Counted from the first letter of the stretch, positions 51,351-60,325 are shown. The stretch is DNA of 64,000 bases from Flavobacterium pisciphilum (GCF_020905345.1 NZ_JAJJMO010000001.1:3906001-3970000); one strand, 5' to 3'. Numbers and translations are program-made. The notes: generated by a model not told the origin, from the sequence alone.

Positions 51351-51369
51351 TACAAATACACTGAAAAAA

Positions 51370-52251
51370 ATGAAATTATTTGAAATAGGAGACGGATTAA
51401 AATCTATAAAAGTATCGAGCAACTATTTTGCAGAAAGAGAAAATGATGGAACGGTCATTTTGTACGACCCTGAAATTGATTTTGCAGAAATCAGAATTAG
51501 TGTAATCACAGTTGAATCTAAAGACAGTTCGGATTTGCAGGCAATGTATAGGAGAGTAATTGAATTAGCGAAAGAAAAGGAAATCGAGGTAAATCTTACG
51601 GATGAAAAAAGTTACTATAATTATGTTAAAGAAAATGAAGAAGATGGCTTAATGATTTTCTATTTTGAAGTTGGTTATTTTAATCATCTTATCATTATTA
51701 GTGTTACAACTAACGCAGAGTATGCTCAAAATAATGAAGAAAATATCGAAAATGTACTAAGTGATATTACCAATTTTATCTCTACTATAAAAGAAATAAA
51801 TATTGATAGTCAGCATATATTTGAACCAACATATAATGATATCGATGATATAAATGAAAGAATTAAAAAGGTGCTTAATATTCATGAAGACGAAATAGAT
51901 GCCTATCATGATACCGACAAAACAATCTCTTTAATACAAAAAATTATTGACGAAAATGTATTTCAGGTTGACAATACATATGAACTTCAATCTTTAGGAA
52001 TTGCTTTAGGAGATTACATTCAGTATAAAAACAATGACTTTCATTGGGCTGTAATTCGGGATGAATACGGAAGAGATATTTGCTTACAATATAAAACATT
52101 AGCATTGACTGTTTTCCCTATGACGATGATTTCTAAAAGAATAGAAGATGGAGAAAATGTAAATGTATCAGAATTATTTTCGGACCTTTTAAATAAGATT
52201 AATGAATTAGTAATAAGTGGAGATTTTACGGAATTAGACCATAATGATTAA
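51370..52251 (+). CDS. DUF3806 domain-containing protein (cassette gene)
   Basis: The 293-residue cytosolic acidic protein has a C-terminal part (about 195-285) with LGIALGDYIQYKNNDFHWAVIRDEYGRDICLQYK, the signature of DUF3806. The N-terminal half (1-145) is a separate alpha/beta domain. Function unknown. It is a single gene between GTTAGCGGTA-type inverted boundaries, with the downstream boundary starting 4 nt after the stop codon. Confidence 0.7.
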   Translation: MKLFEIGDGLKSIKVSSNYFAERENDGTVILYDPEIDFAEIRISVITVESKDSSDLQAMYRRVIELAKEKEIEVNLTDEKSYYNYVKENEEDGLMIFYFEVGYFNHLIIISVTTNAEYAQNNEENIENVLSDITNFISTIKEINIDSQHIFEPTYNDIDDINERIKKVLNIHEDEIDAYHDTDKTISLIQKIIDENVFQVDNTYELQSLGIALGDYIQYKNNDFHWAVIRDEYGRDICLQYKTLALTVFPMTMISKRIEDGENVNVSELFSDLLNKINELVISGDFTELDHND

Positions 52252-52255
52252 AAAC

Positions 52256-52340
52256 TACCGCTAATAGGGGTTTTGCATTAGGCGGGCTGAAGTGCAAAAT
52301 TCAACAGTAGTTTTTCCGTTGTATTAGTAGAGCATTATGC
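52256..52340. repeat. Downstream cassette-end structure of the DUF3806 gene
   Basis: TACCGCTAATAGGGGTTTTGCATTAG is followed by GGCGGGCTGAAGTGCAAAATTCAACAG. Here GGTTTTGCA pairs with TGCAAAATT-type sequence, giving a foldable region. TACCGCTAA is the inverse of the upstream boundary. Same general design as 46505-46638. Confidence 0.5.
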
Positions 52341-52528
52341 TAGAGTACTGCATGGATAATAAATAACTGCTTATGATTCTTATAAGTAGTAATTCTAGTG
52401 AAAAACTTTAGAATTAAAAACTGAATTTGTATATTGTTCTGCTAAAATTATATATGCCAAGCAGATACATTTAAAAATAGATGCCTTCAAACGTTTTTCA
52501 GTTCATTTTAATAGAAATAATCTAGATT

Positions 52529-54541
52529 ATGAAAAAATCATTAATACTCTTCATTGCATTCTTAGCTTTTACAGCGTGCTCAAAACATCAAGGAAAAAAA
52601 AATATTGCTATCACTGGAATAGATTCCACATTGCGACCTGGGAATGATTTTTTTAGATATGTAAATGGTAAATGGTACGATTCTGTGCCGATACCTGCAT
52701 CTCAAGCCGGAGTTGGTGTCTATATGTTTATGAATTATCCACAACGAATGCGCCTGCAAGGAATATTGGATAGTATTTCGCAAAGCAAGAATCCAGCAGG
52801 AAGTATAGCACAAAAGGTAGGAGACTTTTATGCATCAGGTATGGATACAGTAACCATTGACAAACGAGGTTATGCACCTATCAAACCCCTGCTAGCCAAA
52901 ATTGAAGCAATTAGCGATTTACCTTCCTTAATGAACTTTGTAGTTAATGAAGTAAAAGTGGACAATTCTTCTATTATAGGTTTTGGAGTGTCACCCGATG
53001 ATAAAAACAGCAGTATGAACATTGCACAAATCTATCAAACAGGTATAGGTTTGCCAGACAAGGACTATTACTTCAAATCAGATTCATCAACTGTTGCCAT
53101 ACAGGAATCGTACAAAAAATACCTTGCTACATTATTTCAACAAACAGGTAGTAATGCCAAAGAAGCTATAAAGAATGCTAATTTGGTTTACGATATTGAC
53201 AAACAACTCGCCGTTTCGCATAAAACAAAAGTTGAACTTCGGGATGTGCAAGCAAATTATAATAAGATGGCTGTGACAGATCTTGTAAAAAGACACCCTA
53301 ACATAGACTGGGCTACTTTTTTAAAAAAATTAGGTGCTCAAACCGATTTCATTAATGTAGGGCAACCTGCCTATTATGATGCCCTTAATAAGCTCTTAAA
53401 AACCATCCCTATCAATAATTGGAAAATTTACTTGAAAGCAAATTCTCTAGAAAGATATGCCGATGATTTAAGTAAACCTTTTGCAGATGCCTCATTTGAA
53501 TATACCAAAGTACTTTCCGGCCAAGCTGTTCAAAAATCACGTGGCGAAAAAATGGCTAATGTCGTTGATAATTACTTAGGCGATGCGTTGGGTGAATTGT
53601 ATGTAAAGAAATATTTTTCTGAAGATGCTAAAAAGCGTATGTTAATACTGGTGAATAATCTGCAAAAAGCGTATGCCAAAAGAATTGATAAATTGGAGTG
53701 GATGAGTCAAAGTACAAAACAAAAAGCCAAAGAAAAATTGGCAGCCATGACTAAGAAAATTGGATATCCAGACAAATGGAAAGACTATAGCAATGTACAT
53801 ATAGTTAGGGATGCCTACTTTGAGAATATGGTTGCAGCCGCAACAGCTGCATATCAATTTCAATTGGCAAAATTGGACAAACCAGTCGATAAATCAGAAT
53901 GGTATACTACAGTTCCAACAGTTACGGCATATAATAACCCTACTGCAAATGAAATTGTTTTTCCTGCAGGTATTTTACAACCTCCGTATTTTGATAATAA
54001 TGCAGATGATGCCCTTAATTATGGAGGTATTGGAATGGTTATAGGTCACGAAATAACCCATACTTTTGATGATCAAGGTGCTCAATATGACAAGGATGGC
54101 AACTTAAAAAACTGGTGGACAAAAGAGGATTATGCACAGTTTAAGTCAAGAATACAACAGGTTATAAATTTGTACAGTACCTATACCGTTTTAGGTGATC
54201 TACACATTAATGGTGCAATGACAGTTGGCGAAAACACGGCAGATATTGCTGGAATAGCAGTTGCTTATGATGCATTTAAAATGACCAAAGAAGGACAAGG
54301 GAATACAAAAATTGACGGTTTTACTCCAGACCAACGTTTTTTTATTTCTTTAGCTAAAATATGGAGAGTAAAAATGAAAGACGAGTACCTGCGTTTGTGG
54401 ATTAACAATAATCCGCATTCTCCACCCAATTGGCGTGTTAATGGGCCTCTAATGAATACTACACCTTTTTACGATGCATTTAATATACAACCTGGAGATA
54501 AAATGTTTTTGCCGAAAAAAGACAGAATTACAATTTGGTAA
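52529..54541 (+). CDS. M13 family zinc metallopeptidase (PepO/neprilysin-like) lipoprotein
   Basis: The 670-residue protein has a lipoprotein signal (AFLAFTACSK, Cys at about 16), an N-terminal M13 domain starting RPGNDFFRYVNGKWYD and a catalytic domain with VIGHEITHTFDDQGAQYD (HEITH) and ENTADIAGI supplying the third zinc ligand. It ends with a PxxxPPNWRVNGPL segment typical of the family. It is expected to cut peptides in the envelope. The length is normal. It is transcribed alone. Confidence 0.93.
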   Translation: MKKSLILFIAFLAFTACSKHQGKKNIAITGIDSTLRPGNDFFRYVNGKWYDSVPIPASQAGVGVYMFMNYPQRMRLQGILDSISQSKNPAGSIAQKVGDFYASGMDTVTIDKRGYAPIKPLLAKIEAISDLPSLMNFVVNEVKVDNSSIIGFGVSPDDKNSSMNIAQIYQTGIGLPDKDYYFKSDSSTVAIQESYKKYLATLFQQTGSNAKEAIKNANLVYDIDKQLAVSHKTKVELRDVQANYNKMAVTDLVKRHPNIDWATFLKKLGAQTDFINVGQPAYYDALNKLLKTIPINNWKIYLKANSLERYADDLSKPFADASFEYTKVLSGQAVQKSRGEKMANVVDNYLGDALGELYVKKYFSEDAKKRMLILVNNLQKAYAKRIDKLEWMSQSTKQKAKEKLAAMTKKIGYPDKWKDYSNVHIVRDAYFENMVAAATAAYQFQLAKLDKPVDKSEWYTTVPTVTAYNNPTANEIVFPAGILQPPYFDNNADDALNYGGIGMVIGHEITHTFDDQGAQYDKDGNLKNWWTKEDYAQFKSRIQQVINLYSTYTVLGDLHINGAMTVGENTADIAGIAVAYDAFKMTKEGQGNTKIDGFTPDQRFFISLAKIWRVKMKDEYLRLWINNNPHSPPNWRVNGPLMNTTPFYDAFNIQPGDKMFLPKKDRITIW

Positions 54542-54859
54542 TCCCTTCGCTCTGCGAAGTGAATCAATATAACATTTATCAAAAGTAAACATAAACAAAA
54601 AGCTTCAGAGAAATCTGAAGCTTTTTGTTAGTGGAAAGTATTAAATATCTAACTGGTTTATGAATGGTTTTAATGCAATTTTAGCTGCGTAAATGAAATC
54701 TTTATTTTTGGGAATATTTTAGAATTGTATAGAATACTTAACTAATTTTAGCGAATACAATTAGTATATTCGTTTTTAAAGAAAAGTTAAATTACAATAC
54801 AAAAAGATATTAGATAAAATTCTAGGATAAGCATTAGAGTTTGTAAATTATAAATATAC
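54542..54859. other. Spacer with composite repeat copy 4
   Basis: 318 nt. Palindrome CTTCGC-TCT-GCGAAG (54545-54559), then gaatcaatat...aaaagtaaacataaac, the hairpin at 54597-54626 and the tail ttagtggaaagtattaaatatctaactgg. The remainder is AT-rich promoter region of the next gene. Confidence 0.5.
54597..54626 (+). terminator. Composite-repeat hairpin, copy 4
   Basis: Perfect 13-bp arms AAAAAGCTTCAGA and TCTGAAGCTTTTT around a GAAA loop. Acts as terminator for the M13 peptidase gene. Confidence 0.8.
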
Positions 54860-56047
54860 ATGAAATTAAAACTTTCAATTTTCTTTTTAGTTCTTCCATT
54901 TATAATGGTAGCACAGCACAATTTTGTGTTAAATGGTGTCTGCTCCAAAAACGCTAACAAAAAGAAAATTTATTTGACATATAAGGTCAATGGCAAGAGC
55001 ATTACCAAATCTTCAGAGATTTATAACAATAAATTTGTATTTAAAGGAGAAATTGATTTCCCTGTTAAAGCAATTATTTGTACTCACCCTAATTTTTATA
55101 TGACAAAATTAAACTCAATGACATTTTATTTGGAGCCGCGTATAATTAATATTAAGCTCGATTTTGATGATTTGAGTACTATAATTATAAATGATTCTAA
55201 AACGAACGGTGAGTTTTATGCATTACAAAATACAACGGAAAAGCAAAAAAATCACAAAAAAATTGATTCTATCAAAGAATTGAGTAAACTTTATTCTATT
55301 AAAATGATTGAAACAAGTGATAATTCTTTAAAAAATAAATTTCAAAAGAGTTTAGATTCGCTTGATCAACAGTTGGATAAATTAGTGGATCAAAATAAAA
55401 CAATAAGCAAGCAATTGGATTTTGAATTTATAAAAAAAAATCCAAATTCATTTTTAGCACCTGACTTATTAGATCGCATATTAGCAGAAGAGGATAATCA
55501 AATTCCATATGATACAATTAAAAAATTATACGATAAATTAGGACTAGAAGTAAAAAAATCTTACAGCGGAAAACAATTGGCTGAAAAATTAAATTATTTT
55601 AAAAATAGTAGAATTGGAAGTTTAGCCCCTGATTTTAAAGTAAATGATATGAATGCTAACTTGTTGCAACTTAACTCATATAAAAACAACAAATATGTGC
55701 TTCTTGATTTTTGGGCAAGTTGGTGTGGCCCTTGCAGAGAAGATTTTCCTTTTCTAAAAGAAATGTACTCTAAATATCAAGACAAAGGCTTTGAAATTAT
55801 AAGTGTTACAAAGGATGAAAAACTAGATTTGTGGAGAGCTACAATACAAAAAGAAAATGTTGAAAAATGGAAACATTTTTCAATCAAAGAAAATAAAAGT
55901 ACAATTGAAAATACCTATGCAGTAACAGGAATTCCAGTAAAAATCTTAATCGATAAAGATGGAAATATCATCGGCAGATGGATAGGTAGCAGTGTAGAAA
56001 TCAAAGCAGAAATCGAAAATATGATTACTGAAATATTTCACAACTAA
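54860..56047 (+). CDS. TlpA-like thioredoxin-fold protein with DUF4369-type N-terminus
   Basis: The 395-residue protein has a signal peptide (to IMVAQ), an N-terminal beta-sandwich (about 20-115) like DUF4369, a helical linker and a C-terminal thioredoxin domain (about 255-395) with GSLAPDFKVND, the redox motif WASWCGPCRED and the cis-Pro TGIPVKILID. Such proteins work in periplasmic thiol redox in Bacteroidota. It is transcribed alone. Confidence 0.88.
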   Translation: MKLKLSIFFLVLPFIMVAQHNFVLNGVCSKNANKKKIYLTYKVNGKSITKSSEIYNNKFVFKGEIDFPVKAIICTHPNFYMTKLNSMTFYLEPRIINIKLDFDDLSTIIINDSKTNGEFYALQNTTEKQKNHKKIDSIKELSKLYSIKMIETSDNSLKNKFQKSLDSLDQQLDKLVDQNKTISKQLDFEFIKKNPNSFLAPDLLDRILAEEDNQIPYDTIKKLYDKLGLEVKKSYSGKQLAEKLNYFKNSRIGSLAPDFKVNDMNANLLQLNSYKNNKYVLLDFWASWCGPCREDFPFLKEMYSKYQDKGFEIISVTKDEKLDLWRATIQKENVEKWKHFSIKENKSTIENTYAVTGIPVKILIDKDGNIIGRWIGSSVEIKAEIENMITEIFHN

Positions 56048-56534
56048 TAGATAATATATACCTGATAATACCTTAAAAATAATAAACAATCATAAGCAAA
56101 CCTTATTCATTTCTTACACAAGAATTAATTTATTGAGAAATAAAACAATGTTCAGATAATCTTTATCAAACCCGATCGCGCAGATTTGTAATCTGTGTCC
56201 ACAAAGTGAATCAATTCAAAAGTAAATATAAACCAAAAAAAGCTTCAGATTTCTCTGAAGCTTTTGTCTTAGTAGCGGGAAGCTTTCAAATATCTAATCA
56301 GTTTAGTTGAAGATTTGTATGAAATTATTAACCCTAGTTATGCACTTTAAAATAAATGATTTTTGATATTCTTGAAGTCATTATTTGCAGATATAAGACT
56401 GATGATCTATAGGTTTTGAAACAAAATTTTTAAAAATAAAAACAACTACGATTTGTCAAAAAAATACTATTTTAGTCAAATAAAGCCATCCAAAATAGGT
56501 TAAAAGATTTTTTTAGTAAAAAACATAAAGCAAA
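56048..56534. other. Spacer with composite repeat copy 5
   Basis: 487 nt. REP palindrome CAGATT-TGT-AATCTG (56181-56195), linker gtccacaaagtgaatcaattc, hairpin 56238-56265, then the tail gtcttagtagcgggaagctttcaaatatctaatcag. This is the best-preserved full copy. The last about 200 nt are AT-rich without features. Confidence 0.55.
56181..56265. repeat. Composite repeat copy 5 (REP plus hairpin), best preserved
   Basis: Type A palindrome at 56181-56195 and perfect 12-bp hairpin AAAAGCTTCAGA (56238-56249) with TCTGAAGCTTTT (56254-56265). The T-run makes it a functional terminator for the TlpA-like gene if transcription reaches it. Confidence 0.75.
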
Positions 56535-57146
56535 ATGATAACAAAATTACTTAGGTTAGTATCTAACAAAAAAATTACATCTTATGTAGTTTGTCTTAAT
56601 ATTGAAAGGTATTGTGGGAAAATAAAAGATAATGGTGTGACTTATAAAGTTCCTGTAATTAAATTAGAAATCGATAAAAATGATGAGTTTGTAAATAATT
56701 ATATCGAACAGAACAATACAAATGTAGGTGTAGTTTTATTAACTGCGTCTAATTTGGTATACTTACCGAAATTAAATACAATTGGTATTGGTCTTTACAT
56801 TAAAAAGAAAGTACTTTTAAATATTGCATTTGACTTAAATGATGAATTGCATCGCTTCTATCTTGCAGGCTTATTAATTTCGAAATCTTTACTAGTTGTA
56901 AGCAATAAAAATTTAGAGTCAATTATGAATATAAATTTTAGTAATGATGGAAGTGAGTTCACAAATAAAGCGAACGAACTATTATTAATTATAACAGAAA
57001 AAATTGCAATTAAAAACCTGAAGGGAAATCCAAAATTTAAAGATTTTAATAAAAATCAAATTGCACAGTTTTTAAAAGAACATCCAAATTATTTATCTGA
57101 AATTTATGATGAGATAAGAAATACTTGGATATACACAGAAGATTAA
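56535..57146 (+). CDS. Hypothetical cytosolic protein
   Basis: The 203-residue protein is alpha/beta in pattern, with VGVVLLTASNLVYLPKLNTIG and a C-terminal helical part (FLKEHPNYLSEIYDEIRN). No signal peptide or family is recognised. It stands alone between two composite repeat copies, so it could be a mobile or recently gained gene. Codon use is like that of the neighbours. Confidence 0.5.
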   Translation: MITKLLRLVSNKKITSYVVCLNIERYCGKIKDNGVTYKVPVIKLEIDKNDEFVNNYIEQNNTNVGVVLLTASNLVYLPKLNTIGIGLYIKKKVLLNIAFDLNDELHRFYLAGLLISKSLLVVSNKNLESIMNINFSNDGSEFTNKANELLLIITEKIAIKNLKGNPKFKDFNKNQIAQFLKEHPNYLSEIYDEIRNTWIYTED

Positions 57147-57475
57147 ATTCTTAAGTATACCCCTGCGCTGGCGCGAGCGTCTCGCTCGTGAACGTATAGT
57201 TATCTCAAATAATATAAAAAAAAGCTTCAGATTTTTCTGAAGCTTTTTTAGTAGTGGGAAGTATTAAATATCTAACCAATTTGTTGAAGATTTTTATGCA
57301 ATTACTGCGTGATAATTTGTAATTCAGATTTTATTATTGTCTTTTTATTTAGTTTTAATTGTAGTTCCTTTAACAGTAAAAAAAAATAATTAAGTATAGT
57401 TTCGTCAAATAAAATATAGGTAATAACCTAAAAAAAAACAGAAGCAAGGCGTAAACTAAATAACTACTATATAGA
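57147..57475. other. Spacer with type B REP and composite repeat copy 6
   Basis: 329 nt. Palindrome CGAGC-GTCTC-GCTCG (57174-57188), hairpin 57218-57249, the tail ttagtagtgggaagtattaaatatctaaccaatttg and an AT-rich leader to the AraC gene with an A9 run. Confidence 0.55.
57218..57249 (+). terminator. Composite-repeat hairpin, copy 6
   Basis: Perfect 14-bp arms AAAAAAGCTTCAGA and TCTGAAGCTTTTTT with a TTTT loop. Confidence 0.8.
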
Positions 57476-58621
57476 TTGATCTTTACAATTTTTTTTAACA
57501 CCGCAATTTTTCAAGGAATAGTTCTTGGGGCAATTATTTTAAAATCACCACTATTTAAGAGCAATGCAAATAAATATTTAGCTTATGCAATATTTACACT
57601 CTCTCTTCTTATTACTAATCTTGTTTTTGAAATAATAGATGTTTACAGCATTGTTCCGTTCTTGCTTTTTCTTGATGATATTGAATGGGCATTTCTCTTT
57701 CCTGTTTTAATCTTTATGTTTGTTATACATCAGGTAAATCATCCCATTAGAAATTCGAAAAAAATTAGGTGGTTATTTGTGCCGTTCATTTATTCAGCCT
57801 TTGCAAATATTTTTTATGATTGTGATGTTGTAGCGCATATTTTTAAAATCCCAAATGTTCTCAAAACATCTATAGAAACTTTAAAAGACTTTGATTTTTT
57901 TATTATTCTGATATTTCTTCCTTTTATGGCTGTATATACTTTGAGGTTTATTAAATTTTCAAAGGATAAGCAAGAAAGGAAATGGATAATTTTTTTATGG
58001 TCTTTGGTTTTTACATTATTGCTTTCCTGGCTTATTGCTGTTCTCATAGCACTTTTTTTCGAATATGATCTTTCTTTTTGTATGCGGATTCTCGCCTTAT
58101 TTGCTACATTTTTAATTCATTGTACAGCTTATTACGGAATTTTTAGATACAGATTGGCTGGTAATAAGGAAGGAATAGAGGGATTATTAAGTAAAAGTGT
58201 TTCATTGCTTCCTAACGAATTTCCTAGCGAATTAATTCTTAAAAAAGAAATTGAAACGGCTAATTTAGATTCATTTACAAAAGAAAACGTTTATTTTAAA
58301 AAATTGGAAACACTTTGTGAAGTCCATCAGATTTATAGAGATAGTAATTTAAACAGGGAAAAAGTTGCAGAACAATTAGGAATAAGTGCAGGATATGTTT
58401 CTCAATTAATTAATGTAATTACAGAAGATAACTTTGCCAATTTTATAAATAATTACCGTGTAGAAGCCGTTAAGAAAATGATTCTTGATTCCGACTTTGA
58501 AAATTACAGTCTTTTGGCAATGGCCATGGAATCAGGTTTTACTTCAAAAACAACATTTTATGACGCCTTTAAAAAAGCAACTGGAATGACTCCAAACAGC
58601 TTTCGTAAAACAAATAAATAG
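57476..58621 (+). CDS. Membrane-anchored AraC family regulator (paralogue 2, TTG start)
   Basis: The 381-residue protein has about seven transmembrane helices and a C-terminal AraC HTH (EKVAEQLGISAGYVSQLIN, GFTSKTTFYDAFKKATGMTPNSFR). It is a clear paralogue of 48434-49570 over its full length. The start is TTG at 57476, aligned with the TTG of the paralogue. A beta-barrel gene and an M23 peptidase follow, 87 and 818 nt downstream, and are likely targets. Confidence 0.85.
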   Translation: MIFTIFFNTAIFQGIVLGAIILKSPLFKSNANKYLAYAIFTLSLLITNLVFEIIDVYSIVPFLLFLDDIEWAFLFPVLIFMFVIHQVNHPIRNSKKIRWLFVPFIYSAFANIFYDCDVVAHIFKIPNVLKTSIETLKDFDFFIILIFLPFMAVYTLRFIKFSKDKQERKWIIFLWSLVFTLLLSWLIAVLIALFFEYDLSFCMRILALFATFLIHCTAYYGIFRYRLAGNKEGIEGLLSKSVSLLPNEFPSELILKKEIETANLDSFTKENVYFKKLETLCEVHQIYRDSNLNREKVAEQLGISAGYVSQLINVITEDNFANFINNYRVEAVKKMILDSDFENYSLLAMAMESGFTSKTTFYDAFKKATGMTPNSFRKTNK

Positions 58622-58708
58622 GTTCGGATTTCTTCAGTCTTAAGGTATTCGGACTTTGCCATTTTTTATTTCATTTAGGTTTGCCGAAGATAATCAACTT
58701 AAATTTAT

Positions 58709-59437
58709 ATGAAATTAAATCGGCTCCTGTTTACTACTGCGATTTTGTCTGCGGTATCAGTTCAATCACAAACCATTCAAAAAAAGAACCAGCTGGAATT
58801 TTCAGTAGGAAATAATTTTGGTTTTTTAAAAAATCTCGAATTTGCTCCAGTAGTGATGTATGAGTATGAAGGACCGGTGTATAAATTAAATTATACTCGA
58901 ACCAGTAAAAGAGAGAATCTTTTTGAAGTAAAACTCGACTACCTTACTGCTGGACTGAAAACCGATAAGCTTTCCAATCTTAATACAGATTTTGCGAAAG
59001 TCGGATTAGGTTTTTCGTATCTAAAAAAGATTTATAAAAAAGATAAATTTACTGTATATGCGGGACTTCACTCGCAGACAAATACTTCTATTTACAGTAA
59101 TCCGAATACTTCGCCTTTTAATAATGGGGATTATTATACTTTACATCAGGAATTTGGAGTCGCAGGCAGATTCGGCTATCAGTTAAACGATAAACAATAC
59201 CTATCATCAAAACTAACCATTCCTGTGCTGCTACTTAGGGTTACAAACGCTGAGAGTAAGTTTTATGCATTAGACAACTATCAAAGTGTTTTATGGAATC
59301 TAGAGTATGGTTATAGGCTTTCTAATCATTCTGATGTCAAAGCAGTGTATAATTTTAATTATGCAAGACTTCAGGTACCAAGTGCTTATAGAGAACTACA
59401 GCATCAGCTTAATCTAGGTATTAACTATAAATTTTAA
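58709..59437 (+). CDS. Outer-membrane beta-barrel protein
   Basis: The 242-residue protein has a signal peptide (to AVSVQSQ). Alternating amphipathic strands are seen throughout (LEFSVGNNFGFLKN, VYKLNYTRTSKRENLFEVKLDYL, KAVYNFNYARLQV) and the terminus is aromatic (LGINYKF). No named family was recognised, but the features fit an outer membrane barrel. It is 2 nt upstream of an M23 lipoprotein gene, so the two form an operon. Confidence 0.65.
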   Translation: MKLNRLLFTTAILSAVSVQSQTIQKKNQLEFSVGNNFGFLKNLEFAPVVMYEYEGPVYKLNYTRTSKRENLFEVKLDYLTAGLKTDKLSNLNTDFAKVGLGFSYLKKIYKKDKFTVYAGLHSQTNTSIYSNPNTSPFNNGDYYTLHQEFGVAGRFGYQLNDKQYLSSKLTIPVLLLRVTNAESKFYALDNYQSVLWNLEYGYRLSNHSDVKAVYNFNYARLQVPSAYRELQHQLNLGINYKF

Positions 59438-59439
59438 TC

Positions 59440-60141
59440 ATGAAATTAATTAAATCTTTAAGTTGCTTTTTTGCAATCATCATTATTCTTTTATTCACTT
59501 CATGTGCGGACATTCTTATGGGGGATGAAGGAAAATACGATGAAGACATCTATTTAAATTATAAGACAAAAACAGTATTAGAGCTCCCTTTTGAAGGTGA
59601 TTGGTATATAGTTGCGGGAGGAAAATCTCTGGAGTTAAATCATCATTTTACTCCTAACCGCCACCAGAGATATGCTCTGGACATTGTTAATGTAATAAAT
59701 CGAAGAGTAAATATGGGAGATGGAACCAAAAATGAAGATTATTATTGTTTTGGGAAACGTTTAAATGCTCCTGGAGACGGAAAAATAATAGCTGTAGAGA
59801 ACGAAATTGATGATAATATTCCGGGAATTAAAAATAGTAAGCAATCCTTAGGGAATTATATTATTATTAATCATTTAAATGGAGAGTTTTCCTTTATGCT
59901 TCATTTAAAAAAGAATTCTATTATAGTAGCTGTAGGAGATACTGTAGAGAGAGGCCAGCAGGTTGGCCTGGCTGGAAACAGCGGTTATTCTACTGGTCCA
60001 CATCTGCATTATCATCTGCAGACAACTTCATCTCTTGTAACGGGTGTTGGTCTTCCAATGCAGTTTTTAAATTATTATGCCGACGACGTTTTTACGGAAA
60101 GAGGAGAACCAATTACTTCTCAAATAGTCAGGAAAAAGTAA
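59440..60141 (+). CDS. M23 family (LytM-type) metallopeptidase lipoprotein
   Basis: The 233-residue protein has a lipoprotein signal (IILLFTSCAD, Cys at about 23) and an M23 domain: HQRYALDI supplying the first His and Asp ligands, LNAPGDGKIIAVE, FMLHLKKNSI, GDTVERGQQVGLAGNSG and the HxH motif GPHLHYHL. Active-site residues appear complete, so peptidoglycan or related peptide hydrolysis is likely. It is co-transcribed with the upstream barrel gene. A hairpin terminator follows. Confidence 0.88.
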   Translation: MKLIKSLSCFFAIIIILLFTSCADILMGDEGKYDEDIYLNYKTKTVLELPFEGDWYIVAGGKSLELNHHFTPNRHQRYALDIVNVINRRVNMGDGTKNEDYYCFGKRLNAPGDGKIIAVENEIDDNIPGIKNSKQSLGNYIIINHLNGEFSFMLHLKKNSIIVAVGDTVERGQQVGLAGNSGYSTGPHLHYHLQTTSSLVTGVGLPMQFLNYYADDVFTERGEPITSQIVRKK

Positions 60142-60148
60142 AAATTTA

Positions 60149-60181
60149 AAAAAGCCAAGAAATATACATTTCTCGGCTTTT
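60149..60181 (+). terminator. Hairpin terminator after the M23 gene
   Basis: Arms AAAAAGCCAAGAAAT and ATTTCTCGGCTTTT (one mismatch) with a short loop around 60164-60167, followed by T-rich sequence. Confidence 0.8.
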
Positions 60182-60226
60182 ACTAAAAGTTGTAACCAAC
60201 CAAAAAAGGCACTTGAAATGAGTACT

Positions 60227-60259
60227 AAATTATAAAACCGTACTACAGTTTTATAATTT
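60227..60259. promoter_or_regulatory. 12-bp inverted repeat, possible operator
   Basis: AAATTATAAAAC (60227-60238) and GTTTTATAATTT (60248-60259) are perfect inverted copies 9 nt apart. The stem is AT-rich, lacks a T-run and lies between the M23 terminator and the decayed gene at 60326, so a regulator site is more likely than a terminator. Confidence 0.4.
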
Positions 60260-60325
60260 AAGCCTTATAAATCAGGAAGATCCCGCACATTTGCATTCAT
60301 TATTAATAACCAAAGAAAATTAAAA

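Larger units (their letters stand above)
50747..51369. other. Spacer with repeats and a gene remnant upstream of the DUF3806 gene
   Basis: 623 nt. There are decayed REPs at about 50811-50830 and 50881-50900 (inverted to each other), composite repeat copy 3 (51015-51115) and an open stretch at about 51179-51268 (EYKAIESVQQIKSVFDELYR) that may be the end of a lost gene. A short ACCCAA/TTGGGT hairpin follows (51290-51303), and GTTAGCGGTAATTTTA lies at 51335-51350. Confidence 0.45.
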
